A program made the position numbers and the translations under genes. The notes beneath the pieces are model-generated. The model searched no databases and was not told the DNA's origin. It worked only from the letters and a program-made list of their open reading frames with translations. From Setophaga petechia (taxonomy: Eukaryota; Chordata; Aves; Passeriformes; Parulidae), in assembly GCA_024362935.1 (NCBI GenBank), contig JANCRA010000004.1, forward strand, positions 21,181,621 through 21,245,620: DNA of 64,000 nt, read 5' to 3'. Position 1 is the first letter of the stretch; the number at the start of each line of letters is the position of its first letter. Below are positions 61,001-64,000 of this stretch, in pieces.

Positions 61001-63061
61001 TGGTTCTGTTTGAGCTATAGTAGTTGGAATAGGGGAAAATCAAGACTCTTCTTGCTCTTGTTAATTTTCTTTCATTGTACTTTCTATTTATATTTGTGTT
61101 TGCGTGAAGTTTTTGTCTTTATTATCTAAATGGTAAAAGCCACATGCAAGGAATGTCAGATTGCAATGTATCTGTGTTGCTGTTTGCTCTGTAGGTGTTT
61201 ATTTTAAATTCCTCAAATGCTGAGTGTTGTTGCCTGGAAAAGGCATAAGAGAAAAAAAATGCTCTATTTTGTGTTTTTTTGTGTTTTTCTAGAAATCTTA
61301 CTCAGGTGAAAATACTGCTAGTATTATAGCTCGAACCTGTGCAGCCACAGCTTTGTCTCTCCTGGTGCCAATTTTCATTGTATCATGCAAGGAAAAGATT
61401 GAGGAGGTCCTGTGTATGCTGACTGACAGGTTACCTGGGAAACCAAATGCTGACGAGTCTCAAGCTGTTCAAATCCACATGGGTCTCGGTTTGGGGATGT
61501 TCATCTCACGTTTATATGAAGAAAAAGTCAGGTGAGAACTGCCATATGTAATGTAGTTGCATAGGTAACTTCCTTTTTCCTCATGTGGACTTAAGATCTG
61601 AGGAATGAAAGTATTTACAAGTCATAGGCAAATGATTCTTGAAGGGTTTTGTGATGTTTCTTAAACGGTGCCTCTTATTATCAGTCTTCCAAACTCCCCT
61701 CCCCCCACAATTTAGCCCCCTCCAGAGCTATCCTAGGTATTTTGTCATTCCTTCAGGATAAGTGACTAATTTTCATAATACCCTAAGGTACAAAGTGAAA
61801 TGCAGTCAGCTAGAAGAAGAGCAGATATTCTTTTAACTGGGACTAGTTATGCTGGAAGACACAGCTGTGAAATAATTCACAGCCCTCATTGGTTCCTTTG
61901 CAAGTGGTGCTCTGGACACGTGACTGTGTTCACTTACATCATGTGAGTCACAAATGTGAGGATGGAAGTAGTGTAATGAGCTGTCTTTAAAACATGCTGT
62001 TACAGCTGTGTTGGCAGCGCATAAGTGTTCTGAAGTTGTTAGAAAATGCTTCCTTTTCAGAAAGGTTGGCCTCAGTTGCAAATTTCTGGTGATTCCTGAG
62101 AAATTAAGAGGTAGGTTTGACTTTATATTCCTCCAGAGTTTTGACTGCTAGGGATTTTTTCTTCTTTTATACCCATAAAAAGAAATGTAATTAGTATACA
62201 AACACAGGTACTGAACAGATTTGATTGTCATTGTTAATTTGCTCAGTGAAACTAATGTTTCTAAGGCATCTGATATTGTTAAAGCTGAAGCACTGCTGAA
62301 TTCTAATCTTCACGTTTTGGTGTCTTGATGCCTTGCTGCCACTGACCCAGTCACATAATTTGGGAATGGACTACCTTTGGATGTTTAGTCAGTGGGACAA
62401 CTGAGCTACATACAAGCATTAAAAGACTCTTAAAGAGAATGAAGTTACATCAACCCAGTTTTTGGAGTATGTGAATCAATATTTTGGGGGTTTGTGTTTG
62501 TTTCATTTCTGTGGTGAGGGATGTTAAGTGAATACATTTTTCTAACCATTTCTTGCAGACTAGTTTTACTCTTTCACTGCACTGCATGGTTTGAAAGCTT
62601 AATCTTTCACATTCTTCGAAGCATTGTATTGCAACAAATCAAAACTCATAGGAATGTAGCTATAGCTTATATCAGATTATAGATCTAGTTTCCATTAAAG
62701 ATGTCCAGTTCATTATGAAAATTGAGTATATGTTTTATAAGAGAGGTATATGTACGACATCGTTGGAGTGAGATATAAATGTGTGTTTTTTATCAGTAAG
62801 TTAGGCAATGAGGTGGAGAGAGATTGAGAGAGCTAATAGTGTGAAATGTCATGAATTTTAAGCTTATGAATAGTTACACATCTAGCTGAGATGATGTTTA
62901 TCAAGTTCCTCCTCCTACTGTCAGGCATTGGATCTTTTTTTTTTTTGTTCCTGTTTGGTTTGGTTTTGTAGTGATTTACCTGGTCAACAGATGAACTTCG
63001 TTCTGATGAAATCTCTGGATGTGTTGGAGAACTGTTGCTTTGACACCAGTCTGGAGTACAA
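671..63061 (+). CDS. FOCAD: FOCAD (focadhesin), 25 internal coding exons, partial at both ends
   Basis: Joined exons at the positions listed below give one open frame of about 1093 codons, recognised by clear co-linear similarity to human focadhesin from about residue 45 to about 1138 of 1801. The product is a large, helix-rich protein of HEAT/ARM-like repeats with many Leu-rich amphipathic stretches; I see no signal peptide. Known of the family: human FOCAD was reported at focal adhesions with vinculin, its loss causes paediatric liver disease linked to loss of the SKI RNA-decay complex, and the plant homologue RST1 is a cytosolic exosome cofactor. The exon borders preserve phase throughout (0/2, 2/2, 2/2, 2/0, 0/0, 0/1, 1/0, then mostly 0/0). 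The start-codon exon is upstream of the window, and the next exon, expected to begin with the residues after SLEYN, lies beyond 64000. Nothing is broken, so the gene looks functional. Confidence 0.97.
826..5421 (+). other. FOCAD intron 1 of the window, 4.6 kb
   Basis: It holds the antisense LTR at 1188-1753. The remaining about 4 kb is AT-rich unique-looking sequence in which I recognise no gene, RNA or repeat. A short stretch near 2919 vaguely resembles miR-491 but does not fold as a precursor (see the rejected list). The acceptor at its 3' end is tttttgtcaacag. Confidence 0.75.
1188..1753 (-). mobile_element. Solo LTR of an avian endogenous retrovirus-like family, antisense to FOCAD
   Basis: The block runs from TGTTGTGG to CAGCACA, giving TG...CA ends, and about 566 bp is a typical LTR length. 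Read on the - strand it carries a TATA-like AATATAAAA (complement of 1482-1493). The sequence is homologous along its whole length to the copy at 32351-32927. The flanks gagtg (1183-1187) and gaggg (1754-1758) match at 4 of 5 bases and could be a decayed 5-bp target duplication. No internal retroviral genes are present, so this is a solo LTR left by recombination. Family naming (TguLTR/ERVL-like of Neoaves) is from memory. Confidence 0.82.
5422..5526 (+). CDS. FOCAD: FOCAD exon 2 of the window, 105 bp, phase 2 to 2
   Basis: The acceptor is gtcaacag and the donor gttagt. It completes the split Arg and encodes NVHGLVKTICKLIQ followed by a variable, polar Lys-Asp-Gly-Asp-Glu loop. Length is a multiple of three with equal phases, so skipping would keep the frame. 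Confidence 0.93.
5664..5830 (+). mobile_element. CR1 LINE 3'-end fragment, sense
   Basis: It matches the CR1 pattern of a 'caggttgcc...gaagttgtggaatctgtcc' segment followed by 'ggttggactggatgatct', degraded by about a fifth. Only the end of the element is present; there is no reverse transcriptase coding. Boundaries are approximate. Confidence 0.75.
7379..7730 (+). mobile_element. Truncated LTR, same family as the other three copies, sense strand
   Basis: It starts with a decayed tgtttccctgggatggagttaac, equivalent to the reverse complement of the 3' edges of the copies at 1188-1753 and 32351-32927. It then contains the shared segments agtgttgatagcac, gctgagcaatgct and gtttgtcttcca. It stops near 'gcctgctgatgg', so the downstream third of the LTR is missing. 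This is the only copy in FOCAD sense orientation, and it lacks the distal part of the LTR. Confidence 0.7.
10255..10415 (-). mobile_element. CR1 LINE 3'-end fragment, antisense
   Basis: It begins with 'catagaatggtttgagttgg', the reverse complement of a CR1 3' end, followed by the recognisable 'gacaccttccactagacca' and 'ggctcatccagcctgtcctt'. It ends around 'actctgggcag'. It is a short 5'-truncated copy, as is typical for CR1. Confidence 0.88.
10702..10803 (+). CDS. FOCAD: FOCAD exon 3 of the window, 102 bp, phase 2 to 2
   Basis: Acceptor tgcctttcag, donor gtaaat. It encodes LITVLENRPDCWPV and QQITAFFHQCPE, matching focadhesin's PLITVLE-RPDCWPV helix pair almost residue for residue. Frame-neutral if skipped, like the exon before it. 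Confidence 0.96.
11932..12003 (-). mobile_element. CR1 LINE 3'-tail fragment, antisense
   Basis: 'aatcacagaataatttaggtttgg' followed by 'gagtccagccgttaacctaa' is the reverse complement of a CR1 tail. About 70 bp remains. It lies in the opposite orientation to the larger CR1 copy starting about 140 bp downstream. Confidence 0.82.
12074..12120. repeat. Near-perfect palindrome, two 23-bp arms around one base
   Basis: The left arm 12074-12096 and right arm 12098-12120 are inverted copies of each other with 22 of 23 positions matching (an a/c mismatch at the 8th base of the left arm). Only g12097 separates them. It sits between two CR1 copies of opposite orientation. In the pre-mRNA it would form a long stem with almost no loop, too tight for a normal microRNA precursor. 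Confidence 0.9.
12140..12930 (+). mobile_element. CR1 LINE 3' portion, sense, about 0.8 kb
   Basis: Contains CR1 landmarks in order: 'gggctgaggcc', 'ggacctgagggtgctagttgac', 'gtggccaagaaggccaa', 'gcactggtgaggctgcacct', 'gaggtgctggagcaagcccag', 'gagctggtgaagggtc', 'caagtaacaagtgacagg' and 'gggaggtttagattgg'. It ends in 'caattctataattctg', the ATTCTRTG tail. This is the C-terminal coding remnant plus 3' UTR; the frame is broken and no functional protein is encoded. Open frames on the - strand here are by-products. Confidence 0.92.
13510..13714 (+). CDS. FOCAD: FOCAD exon 4 of the window, 205 bp, phase 2 to 0
   Basis: Acceptor aactgcag, donor gtacag. It encodes FLRYLYCEPSQLREY, then a Leu-rich helix (LLKILLQPLG), a basic linker (KRKEA), and CDLIPHLQ. 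The YLYCEPSQL block is a strong focadhesin match. The donor gtacag is unusual at +4/+5, but the next exon joins in frame. Confidence 0.95.
13715..15926 (+). other. FOCAD intron 4 of the window, 2.2 kb
   Basis: A short att/gtt-rich run lies near 13.77-13.79 kb. Otherwise AT-rich unique-looking sequence with no repeat, RNA or gene recognised. It ends with the acceptor cttttctgcag. Confidence 0.75.
15927..16133 (+). CDS. FOCAD: FOCAD exon 5 of the window, 207 bp, phase 0 to 0
   Basis: Acceptor ttctgcag, donor gtaaga. It encodes LKDLVQVTEA, EALFFLQELFLSLLRYP, then QLSLQLLCFCEVCLNVTGEC and ends NFELLKE. The human counterpart starts VKDLIQTTEA. Two or three amphipathic helices fit a HEAT/ARM-like unit. 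Confidence 0.95.
16134..16561 (+). other. FOCAD intron 5 of the window, 428 bp
   Basis: Short intron with a small direct repeat of ttctgtatatat near 16.29-16.31 kb. It ends in a long pyrimidine tract (tttttccttttttccttgtag). Nothing else seen. Confidence 0.85.
16562..16649 (+). CDS. FOCAD: FOCAD exon 6 of the window, 88 bp, phase 0 to 1
   Basis: Acceptor tccttgtag, donor gtaaag. Encodes VFPVDQ, YIVGLALLLLQTPES and QQKSVLSL, closely matching focadhesin's PVELVIIGIALLLLQTP. Very hydrophobic helix, though probably a buried HEAT-type helix and not a membrane segment. Confidence 0.94.
16650..17301 (+). other. FOCAD intron 6 of the window, 652 bp
   Basis: No repeat or RNA recognised. The acceptor is ctcttaaatag, with a rather A-rich end. 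Confidence 0.85.
17302..17504 (+). CDS. FOCAD: FOCAD exon 7 of the window, 203 bp, phase 1 to 0
   Basis: Acceptor tcttaaatag, donor gtaaat. Encodes AYKLLSCSETQDIS, ALTLVMPVLQILSSTTVGDC and TRQQLAVNLLGILKEKG. The PVLQILSST and RQQLA-NLL motifs identify it. The linker between them is shorter and diverged compared with human. Confidence 0.94.
19155..20370 (-). mobile_element. Long CR1 LINE fragment, antisense, about 0.9-1.2 kb
   Basis: It begins with 'tagaatcacagaacagccca', the inverted CR1 tail. It continues with 'tgtccctggggaggttccag', 'ccttctcccaggc', 'tgtgggggccagaactgggca', 'ctccatgtgcagtctgacaag', 'gctgggacccctgggctcc', 'gtgcaggactctgcactccc' and 'agcccaatactgatccttag'. The portion to about 20060 is secure; the stretch to 20370 is probably the same element but more diverged. 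No intact frame. Confidence 0.85.
21588..21630. repeat. Two-copy tandem repeat, 27-bp period
   Basis: The 16-bp string tatatagagattcaac occurs at 21588-21603 and again at 21615-21630. Confidence 0.9.
22779..23036 (+). CDS. FOCAD: FOCAD exon 8 of the window, 258 bp, phase 0 to 0
   Basis: The largest exon here. Acceptor tgttctcag, donor gtaaag. Encodes VPCKLLCPITSSYSSLYTTW, WLSSVKSLLPF, IPAHVFLLLAYLL and EIAKADCSQ. The human counterpart has YKLVCPVTSMY, SLLPI, FLLLAHLL and LAQADSSQ at the same spacing. It is about where the DUF3730 family region begins in human focadhesin, as I recall it. Confidence 0.96.
24701..24786. repeat. Perfect 39-bp direct duplication, 47-bp period
   Basis: The same 39 bases, starting gtggactatctctaacctg, lie at 24701-24739 and 24748-24786, separated by eight bases. 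The copies are identical, so the duplication is recent or it is an assembly artefact. Confidence 0.95.
28955..28978. repeat. Short perfect inverted repeat, 11-bp arms
   Basis: ctgcttaaggc and gccttaagcag are separated by tg. Small, with no wider stem. Confidence 0.85.
30563..30588. repeat. (TTTG)n short tandem repeat
   Basis: About six units of tttg. Confidence 0.9.
30982..31022. repeat. (TA)n microsatellite, about 20 units
   Basis: Uninterrupted AT/TA alternation of about 41 bp, followed by a degenerate taaatacatatatat continuation. Likely to vary in length between individuals. It lies about 430 bp upstream of the acceptor of exon 9. Confidence 0.95.
31448..31552 (+). CDS. FOCAD: FOCAD exon 9 of the window, 105 bp, phase 0 to 0
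   Basis: Acceptor tattttag, donor gtcaga. Encodes VPNLIPVLIFKLGRPLEP and ILYTLPTLAVHK, which match focadhesin closely (PNLIPVLMFKLGRPLEP). The donor gtcaga departs from consensus at +3. Confidence 0.96.
31553..31953 (+). other. FOCAD intron 9 of the window, 401 bp
   Basis: AT-rich, no repeats recognised. Ends in aaatttctttcag. Confidence 0.85.
31954..32055 (+). CDS. FOCAD: FOCAD exon 10 of the window, 102 bp, phase 0 to 0
   Basis: Acceptor tctttcag, donor gtcaga. Encodes CVAQILRAIYMLG, then KLRAIASRLMTSLWERQ, matching human QILRIIQLLG and LRLLTSLWEKQ. It has the same non-consensus gtcaga donor as exon 9. Confidence 0.95.
32056..33151 (+). other. FOCAD intron 10 of the window, 1.1 kb
   Basis: More than half is the antisense LTR at 32351-32927. 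Nothing else recognised. The acceptor is atcttttccag. Confidence 0.85.
32351..32927 (-). mobile_element. Solo LTR, second antisense copy of the avian LTR family
   Basis: Begins TGTTGTGG and ends CAGCACA, about 577 bp, aligning end to end with the copy at 1188-1753. On the - strand it carries a TATA-like GATATAAAG near 32656-32664. No clear target duplication is visible in the flanks (cttag before, ataat after). No internal retroviral genes. Confidence 0.85.
33152..33282 (+). CDS. FOCAD: FOCAD exon 11 of the window, 131 bp, phase 0 to 2
   Basis: Acceptor cttttccag, donor gtaaat. Encodes DRIYPELQKFLAMSD and WEKLIAKAACIRDIC, with a split Arg. Human has DRVYPELQRFMAVSD and WEKLIAKAASIRDIC. Confidence 0.97.
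33283..34871 (+). other. FOCAD intron 11 of the window, 1.6 kb
   Basis: Contains a poly-A run near 34401-34414 and a TG run near 34728-34741, with no transposon recognised. It ends in a strong pyrimidine tract (tttttttttttccctttag). Confidence 0.82.
34872..34998 (+). CDS. FOCAD: FOCAD exon 12 of the window, 127 bp, phase 2 to 0
   Basis: Acceptor tttccctttag, donor gtaaga. Encodes PYQHGADMLAAISQ, VLNECTKPDQASPAA and QGLRALCEAE. One of the most conserved blocks of the protein: nearly identical to human (PYQHGADMLAAISQVLNECTK). Confidence 0.98.
35398..35466 (+). ncRNA. Candidate microRNA-like hairpin with a miR-34/449-type seed
   Basis: The inner stem is a perfect 13-bp pairing of 35416-35428 with 35437-35449 around an 8-nt loop (gaggttta). 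It extends outward by gcaat/attgc (35411-35415 with 35453-35457) and cagt/actg (35407-35410 with 35460-35463), with 3-nt and 2-nt bulges on the 3' side. The 5' arm from 35403 reads TAGGCAGTG then CTAGCAGCTG after six bases. As I remember it, miR-449c-5p starts UAGGCAGUG and continues with a CUAGCGGCUG block, so seed and 3' block both agree. In vertebrates the miR-449 cluster sits in CDC20B, not FOCAD, so this would be a new location, a relic, or coincidence. Expression is unknown. Confidence 0.35.
35480..35665 (+). mobile_element. CR1 LINE 3'-end fragment, sense
   Basis: Has 'gctacccagagagattgtg', 'gccctggagattttc', 'aaccctgctttgagcagg' and 'gaggtccctttgaac', the CR1 3' end in order. It is degraded and lacks a clear ATTCTRTG tail. 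Confidence 0.85.
40094..40228 (+). CDS. FOCAD: FOCAD exon 13 of the window, 135 bp, phase 0 to 0
   Basis: Acceptor tgcttgcag, donor gtatgt. Encodes VVCIRSTWNALSPKLSCDTR, then ELFSLVPSLTVNTNEFE. Apart from the last few residues nearly the same as human. Confidence 0.97.
40229..40610 (+). other. FOCAD intron 13 of the window, 382 bp
   Basis: No repeat recognised. Acceptor tttgcttttgtag. Confidence 0.87.
40611..40661 (+). CDS. FOCAD: FOCAD exon 14 of the window, 51 bp, phase 0 to 0
   Basis: A very small exon of 17 codons. Acceptor gcttttgtag, donor gtaagt. Encodes KFKAQVLSFLW then NNTQNE, matching focadhesin NFKVQVLSFLWTHTQNK. Frame-neutral if skipped. Confidence 0.94.
40870..41360 (+). mobile_element. 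CR1 LINE 3' portion, sense, about 0.5 kb
   Basis: Contains 'gagtgctgggggcagttttggg', 'agcatccaaagaatggcca', 'gtctgttcagcctggag', 'gggaggtttaggatggatatt' and the tail 'ttctgtgattctg'. Internally deleted relative to other copies; no intact frame. Confidence 0.88.
41570..42109 (-). mobile_element. LTR of the same broad family, different subfamily, antisense and truncated
   Basis: It starts with ttaatcccag...aacaactaag, which corresponds to the start of the copies at 1188 and 32351 with a small deletion. It then has an internal att/aac-rich low-complexity run (41706-41745) and the conserved 'ttgctcaccacccattg'. A - strand TATA-like GTATATAAAC lies at 41911-41920. It stops near 'caacattattctcatag', so the outer about 90 bp is missing. 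The long A/T-rich internal run distinguishes it from the other copies. Confidence 0.78.
42364..42447 (+). CDS. FOCAD: FOCAD exon 15 of the window, 84 bp, phase 0 to 0
   Basis: Acceptor aattttatag, donor gtaacc. Encodes DALVAISAYKSLSSF and EEHTILHLPGQ. The EHTILHLP motif is diagnostic. Frame-neutral. Confidence 0.96.
42448..43893 (+). other. FOCAD intron 15 of the window, 1.4 kb
   Basis: AT-rich; a local repetition of 'tactagtgcag/tactgatgcag' plus 'ttactttacag' near 43.39-43.44 kb. Nothing else recognised. Acceptor tttttaatcttccag. Confidence 0.8.
43894..44026 (+). CDS. FOCAD: FOCAD exon 16 of the window, 133 bp, phase 0 to 1
   Basis: Acceptor atcttccag, donor gtataa. It starts with an acidic linker (about 11 Asp/Glu in the first 22 residues, including EEIDMNEDEEDQE), then FVPGSSYIKLLSLTPAAVL. 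Human has the same acidic loop and S-YLKLLSLTP, so this exon marks a charged hinge between helical blocks. Confidence 0.95.
44027..46673 (+). other. FOCAD intron 16 of the window, 2.6 kb
   Basis: No CR1 or LTR recognised. It holds a segment open in both strands (44549-44833), a low-complexity aat/gtt-rich patch (45530-45660) and a pair of diverged direct repeats (46196-46265 and 46484-46550). Acceptor ccacttcatccag. Confidence 0.75.
46196..46550. repeat. Diverged direct repeat pair, about 65 bp each
   Basis: 46196-46265 and 46484-46550 share aaaaatc-cc-agatg-ag-tg-cc-ttcc, then catgctaca, then ttagact at equal spacing. It is an old duplication or two pieces of an unrecognised repeat. Confidence 0.55.
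46674..46862 (+). CDS. FOCAD: FOCAD exon 17 of the window, 189 bp, phase 1 to 1
   Basis: Acceptor cttcatccag, donor gtaagc. Encodes FEEFATSLVKQEMTNMPRAV, YHSALRGG, GKTVAGVPNFLLKMYE and NKQPGMTPGLA. Human: SLVKQEMVNMPRG-YHSALKGG and GKTVAGIPNFILKMYE. Strongly conserved. Confidence 0.98.
46863..47091 (+). other. FOCAD intron 17 of the window, 229 bp, the shortest
   Basis: No repeat. It ends in a long pyrimidine tract ccccttccttccctctttcag. Confidence 0.9.
47092..47213 (+). CDS. FOCAD: FOCAD exon 18 of the window, 122 bp, phase 1 to 0
   Basis: Acceptor ctctttcag, donor gtaagt. Encodes GMLLCFDLPVHMGKDGK then INRFLASRGRNF and VALIHE. Human has GMLFCYDV and SKDGKPLNRLMASRGRSF. Confidence 0.97.
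47369..47445 (-). mobile_element. CR1 LINE 3'-tail fragment, antisense
   Basis: 'tagaatcatagaatcatgaag' is the inverted CR1 tail repeat, followed by a weak match 'tcagcctaccgctgtggtcac'. About 75 bp. Confidence 0.65.
48127..48783 (-). pseudogene. Broken coding-like segment of unknown origin, - strand
   Basis: Reading the - strand, an open frame from about 48783 to a TAG at 48499-48501 includes YTWPKFHWDPDTG and HDYYFWCLFSCEGPK. The sense-like text continues in a second frame (48536-48339, including TFDWELQANYAADSF and LLAPERLRELPRTNP), ended by a stop. It then moves to a third frame (48342-48127, including NVLKQDLRAKPRG). Hand-over between frames at about 48.50 and 48.34 kb, and a Trp/Tyr/Phe-rich composition in a GC-richer island, suggest a decayed retrocopy or an old exon with two frameshifts. 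I do not recognise the protein. It is not FOCAD. No poly-A tail or target duplication was identified. Confidence 0.35.
53255..53835 (-). mobile_element. CR1 LINE fragment, antisense, about 0.6 kb
   Basis: Carries inverted CR1 landmarks: 'aatgcttaacagatctttacattaagaaattcctcctgatatcc' region, 'cagcctgagtctcccc', 'gctccagctccctcaggc', 'cttctctggacatgctccagcacctc', 'gaagtgaggggctcag' and 'ggtgtggtctccccggttcc'. The tail end is lost; frame is broken. Confidence 0.88.
54383..54420. repeat. Perfect 19-bp tandem duplication
   Basis: cttctaagatcttcacaaa occurs at 54383-54401 and immediately again at 54402-54420. Confidence 0.95.
54744..54836 (+). CDS. FOCAD: FOCAD exon 19 of the window, 93 bp, phase 0 to 0
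   Basis: Acceptor gttgcacag, donor gtaatt. Encodes VNIQPSEWHHSILLPQTW then LGFMSRTYSAVLQ. Human: SEWHRAIFLPQAWLAYMNRAYHAILQ. Frame-neutral. Confidence 0.96.
54837..56750 (+). other. FOCAD intron 19 of the window, 1.9 kb
   Basis: A short tandem 'ttacaacatg' pair lies near 56251-56269. No transposon recognised. Acceptor aattctacag. Confidence 0.8.
56751..56839 (+). CDS. FOCAD: FOCAD exon 20 of the window, 89 bp, phase 0 to 2
   Basis: Acceptor attctacag, donor gtaagg. Encodes ELEMQLKHGKEDPEEVQYK and TAWL with a split Trp. A highly charged helix, almost identical to human. Confidence 0.97.
56840..58875 (+). other. FOCAD intron 20 of the window, 2.0 kb
   Basis: A poly-A run near 56954-56965; otherwise nothing recognised. 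Acceptor attctcttgcag. Confidence 0.8.
58876..58917 (+). CDS. FOCAD: FOCAD exon 21 of the window, 42 bp microexon, phase 2 to 2
   Basis: Only 14 codons' worth of sequence: the end of the split Trp, VRDMLTDVIKGAS and two bases of Lys. Acceptor tctcttgcag, donor gtaagg, both good. Human has VRDMLTDEITKAAAK here. Skipping would keep the frame while removing a helix turn. Confidence 0.94.
58918..60191 (+). other. FOCAD intron 21 of the window, 1.3 kb
   Basis: No repeat recognised. Its last about 450 bp are open on the - strand as part of a 229-codon frame that I judge spurious (see the rejected list). Acceptor cttttttctgttcag. Confidence 0.8.
60192..60300 (+). CDS. FOCAD: FOCAD exon 22 of the window, 109 bp, phase 2 to 0
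   Basis: Acceptor tctgttcag, donor gtgagt. Encodes DSPVVKGNSIFALTGLAV, then KYESSLSSDTEGVPE. Human: SPVVKGNALLALSSLAV, ASLSSDSDGLLE. Confidence 0.96.
60301..60810 (+). other. FOCAD intron 22 of the window, 510 bp
   Basis: No repeat recognised. Acceptor gatttttatag. Confidence 0.87.
60811..60927 (+). CDS. FOCAD: FOCAD exon 23 of the window, 117 bp, phase 0 to 0
   Basis: Acceptor tttttatag, donor gtatgt. Encodes PDFIPMKQWISMVTETLLSI then SRYQPKGQVFPWFYQ. Human: NFLSMKEWVSMVLDTLL and SHYQPRGQLLSWFYY. Confidence 0.96.
60928..61292 (+). other. FOCAD intron 23 of the window, 365 bp
   Basis: Ends in a T-rich tract gtttttttgtgtttttctag. Nothing else seen. Confidence 0.88.
61293..61531 (+). CDS. 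FOCAD: FOCAD exon 24 of the window, 239 bp, phase 0 to 2
   Basis: Acceptor tgtttttctag, donor gtgaga. Encodes KSYSGENTASIIARTCAA, ALSLLVPIFIVSCKEKIEEV, LPGKPNADESQAVQIHMG and LGMFISRLYEEKV. The longest near-identical run to human in the window, especially KSYSGENTAS and ADESQAVQIHMGL. Confidence 0.98.
61532..62971 (+). other. FOCAD intron 24 of the window, 1.4 kb
   Basis: No transposon recognised. A poly-T run (62935-62946) lies just upstream of the acceptor ggttttgtag. Confidence 0.82.
62972..63061 (+). CDS. FOCAD: FOCAD exon 25 of the window, 90 bp, phase 2 to 2 (last visible)
   Basis: Acceptor tggttttgtag, donor gtgagt. Encodes DLPGQQMNFVLMK then SLDVLENCCFDTSLEY and two bases of the next codon. 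Human: SLDALENCCFDTSLEYN. The gene continues beyond the window. Confidence 0.97.
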
Positions 63062-64000
63062 GTGAGTTTCCTTTATTACTGGCGATACTTTATTTTGAAC
63101 TATACTCTTTAAATTCACACTTTCTTCCTTAATTCTACACAGAAAAGTATAAGAATAGGACAAGGAGACGGCAGGTTCTGAGTACTTGCATATAATCACC
63201 AGCTCAGGCAGGGTGGAAAGGCCCTTTGGAGGTATGCTCCCTAAAACAGAGTCAATCACAGACTTTGCATTGCTTAAGTTTTTACAGTTAGAACTTGAAT
63301 CTCCTTAGACAATAAAACACATGTCAGTTGCCATGAGACAGCCAGCTTAGCATGGCAGGATGTTTCTTCCACAGTAGTCATTTCGCTTTCAAATCAGGGA
63401 AGGAACTGCAGTATCTTGAGTGGCTCAGTGTGGGTGCATAAGGTTTTCTTTCAGTTTGAGCATTACTCTGCCCAGCTCTTCACTGTTTAAAAGAAACAGC
63501 AGTAATTCCCATTTTCCTTTGCCCTCCTTTCTCCAATGCACTTTCTGAAAAGCTCTGAGGAGTCATAGCTGTGCACCATTGGGCTGTGAACCTGTACAGC
63601 TTAGTGAGGATTTCTGTTGCCTTTTGAGTGACACAGGGTGAGACACACAGTACACAGAGACTCTCCCAGGTGCACCCCTTTGTCATGCCTATTGCTGCTG
63701 GTTTGTGCAGCCTCTTAGCTGGAGATCAAAGCCTCAGAGAAGAGCCAAGCCAGACTTTTCTGGCAGCAAGAAGTTGCCAGAAGAATATGAAACAATGGCA
63801 AGCAGGAGAGGGACGATTGAAGAGAGGGTTTTTTGAGCTGTCTATGGGTTTTAAGTTTTTAAAGGTGTCTAGTACAAGTTCTCTCTGTGAGCAAAGTAAT
63901 GAAGAGCTGTAAATGTTGCAGAGCTGTCCAAGTTTTGCATTTCTACTTGTAAACTGCTGTTCCAAAGGAAGGTCCTTATCAGCCTTTTCATCCAGTGTGA
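63062..64000 (+). other. FOCAD intron after exon 25, 5' part
   Basis: No match to the next expected focadhesin segment (beginning TGCILGVG) is present, so the intron runs off the window. The stretch 63480-63965 is GC-richer and open in frames of both strands, but I recognise neither a protein nor a repeat there. Confidence 0.78.

Noticed and set aside
1..64000. CRISPR arrays, operons, ribosome binding sites, tRNA or rRNA genes
   Set aside because: The sequence is avian nuclear DNA with spliced exons; no regularly spaced repeats, cloverleaf or rRNA motifs were seen.

Overview
This is vertebrate nuclear DNA, almost certainly from a bird: AT-rich, intron-dominated, with one large split gene on the + strand. 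The bird call rests on many CR1 LINE fragments ending in ATTCTRTG-type repeats, and on four LTR copies of a retrovirus-like family that I know from Neoaves genomes (finches and relatives), which points away from chickens and ducks. The species cannot be named from the sequence.

The gene is FOCAD (focadhesin, formerly KIAA1797). I reconstructed 25 consecutive coding exons, from 671 to 63061. All introns are GT-AG, all phases agree, and there is no in-frame stop over 3281 coding bases (about 1093 codons). The product corresponds to roughly residues 45-1138 of the about 1800-residue human protein, so the window holds the N-terminal and middle parts. The initiator exon lies upstream of position 1 and the C-terminal third lies beyond 64000. 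No promoter, start codon, 3' UTR or second intact gene was found. FOCAD lies on chromosome Z in chicken, as I remember it, so the window is probably Z-linked.

Layout: exons 1-4 (0.7-13.7 kb) are separated by long introns holding LTR and CR1 pieces and a 47-bp palindrome. Exons 5-7 (15.9-17.5 kb) are tightly clustered. A 5.3-kb intron with a long antisense CR1 leads to exon 8 (22.8 kb), followed by an 8.4-kb intron with little recognisable content. Exons 9-12 (31.4-35.0 kb) form a second cluster, interrupted by an antisense LTR. The 5.1-kb intron after exon 12 holds a hairpin resembling a miR-449c precursor. Exons 13-18 (40.1-47.2 kb) are followed by a 7.5-kb intron with a broken coding-like segment on the - strand. 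Exons 19-25 (54.7-63.1 kb) close the window.

I found no undescribed multi-gene system. The items most worth checking are the miR-449-like hairpin (35.40-35.47 kb), the broken - strand coding-like segment (48.1-48.8 kb) and the near-perfect palindrome (12.07-12.12 kb).
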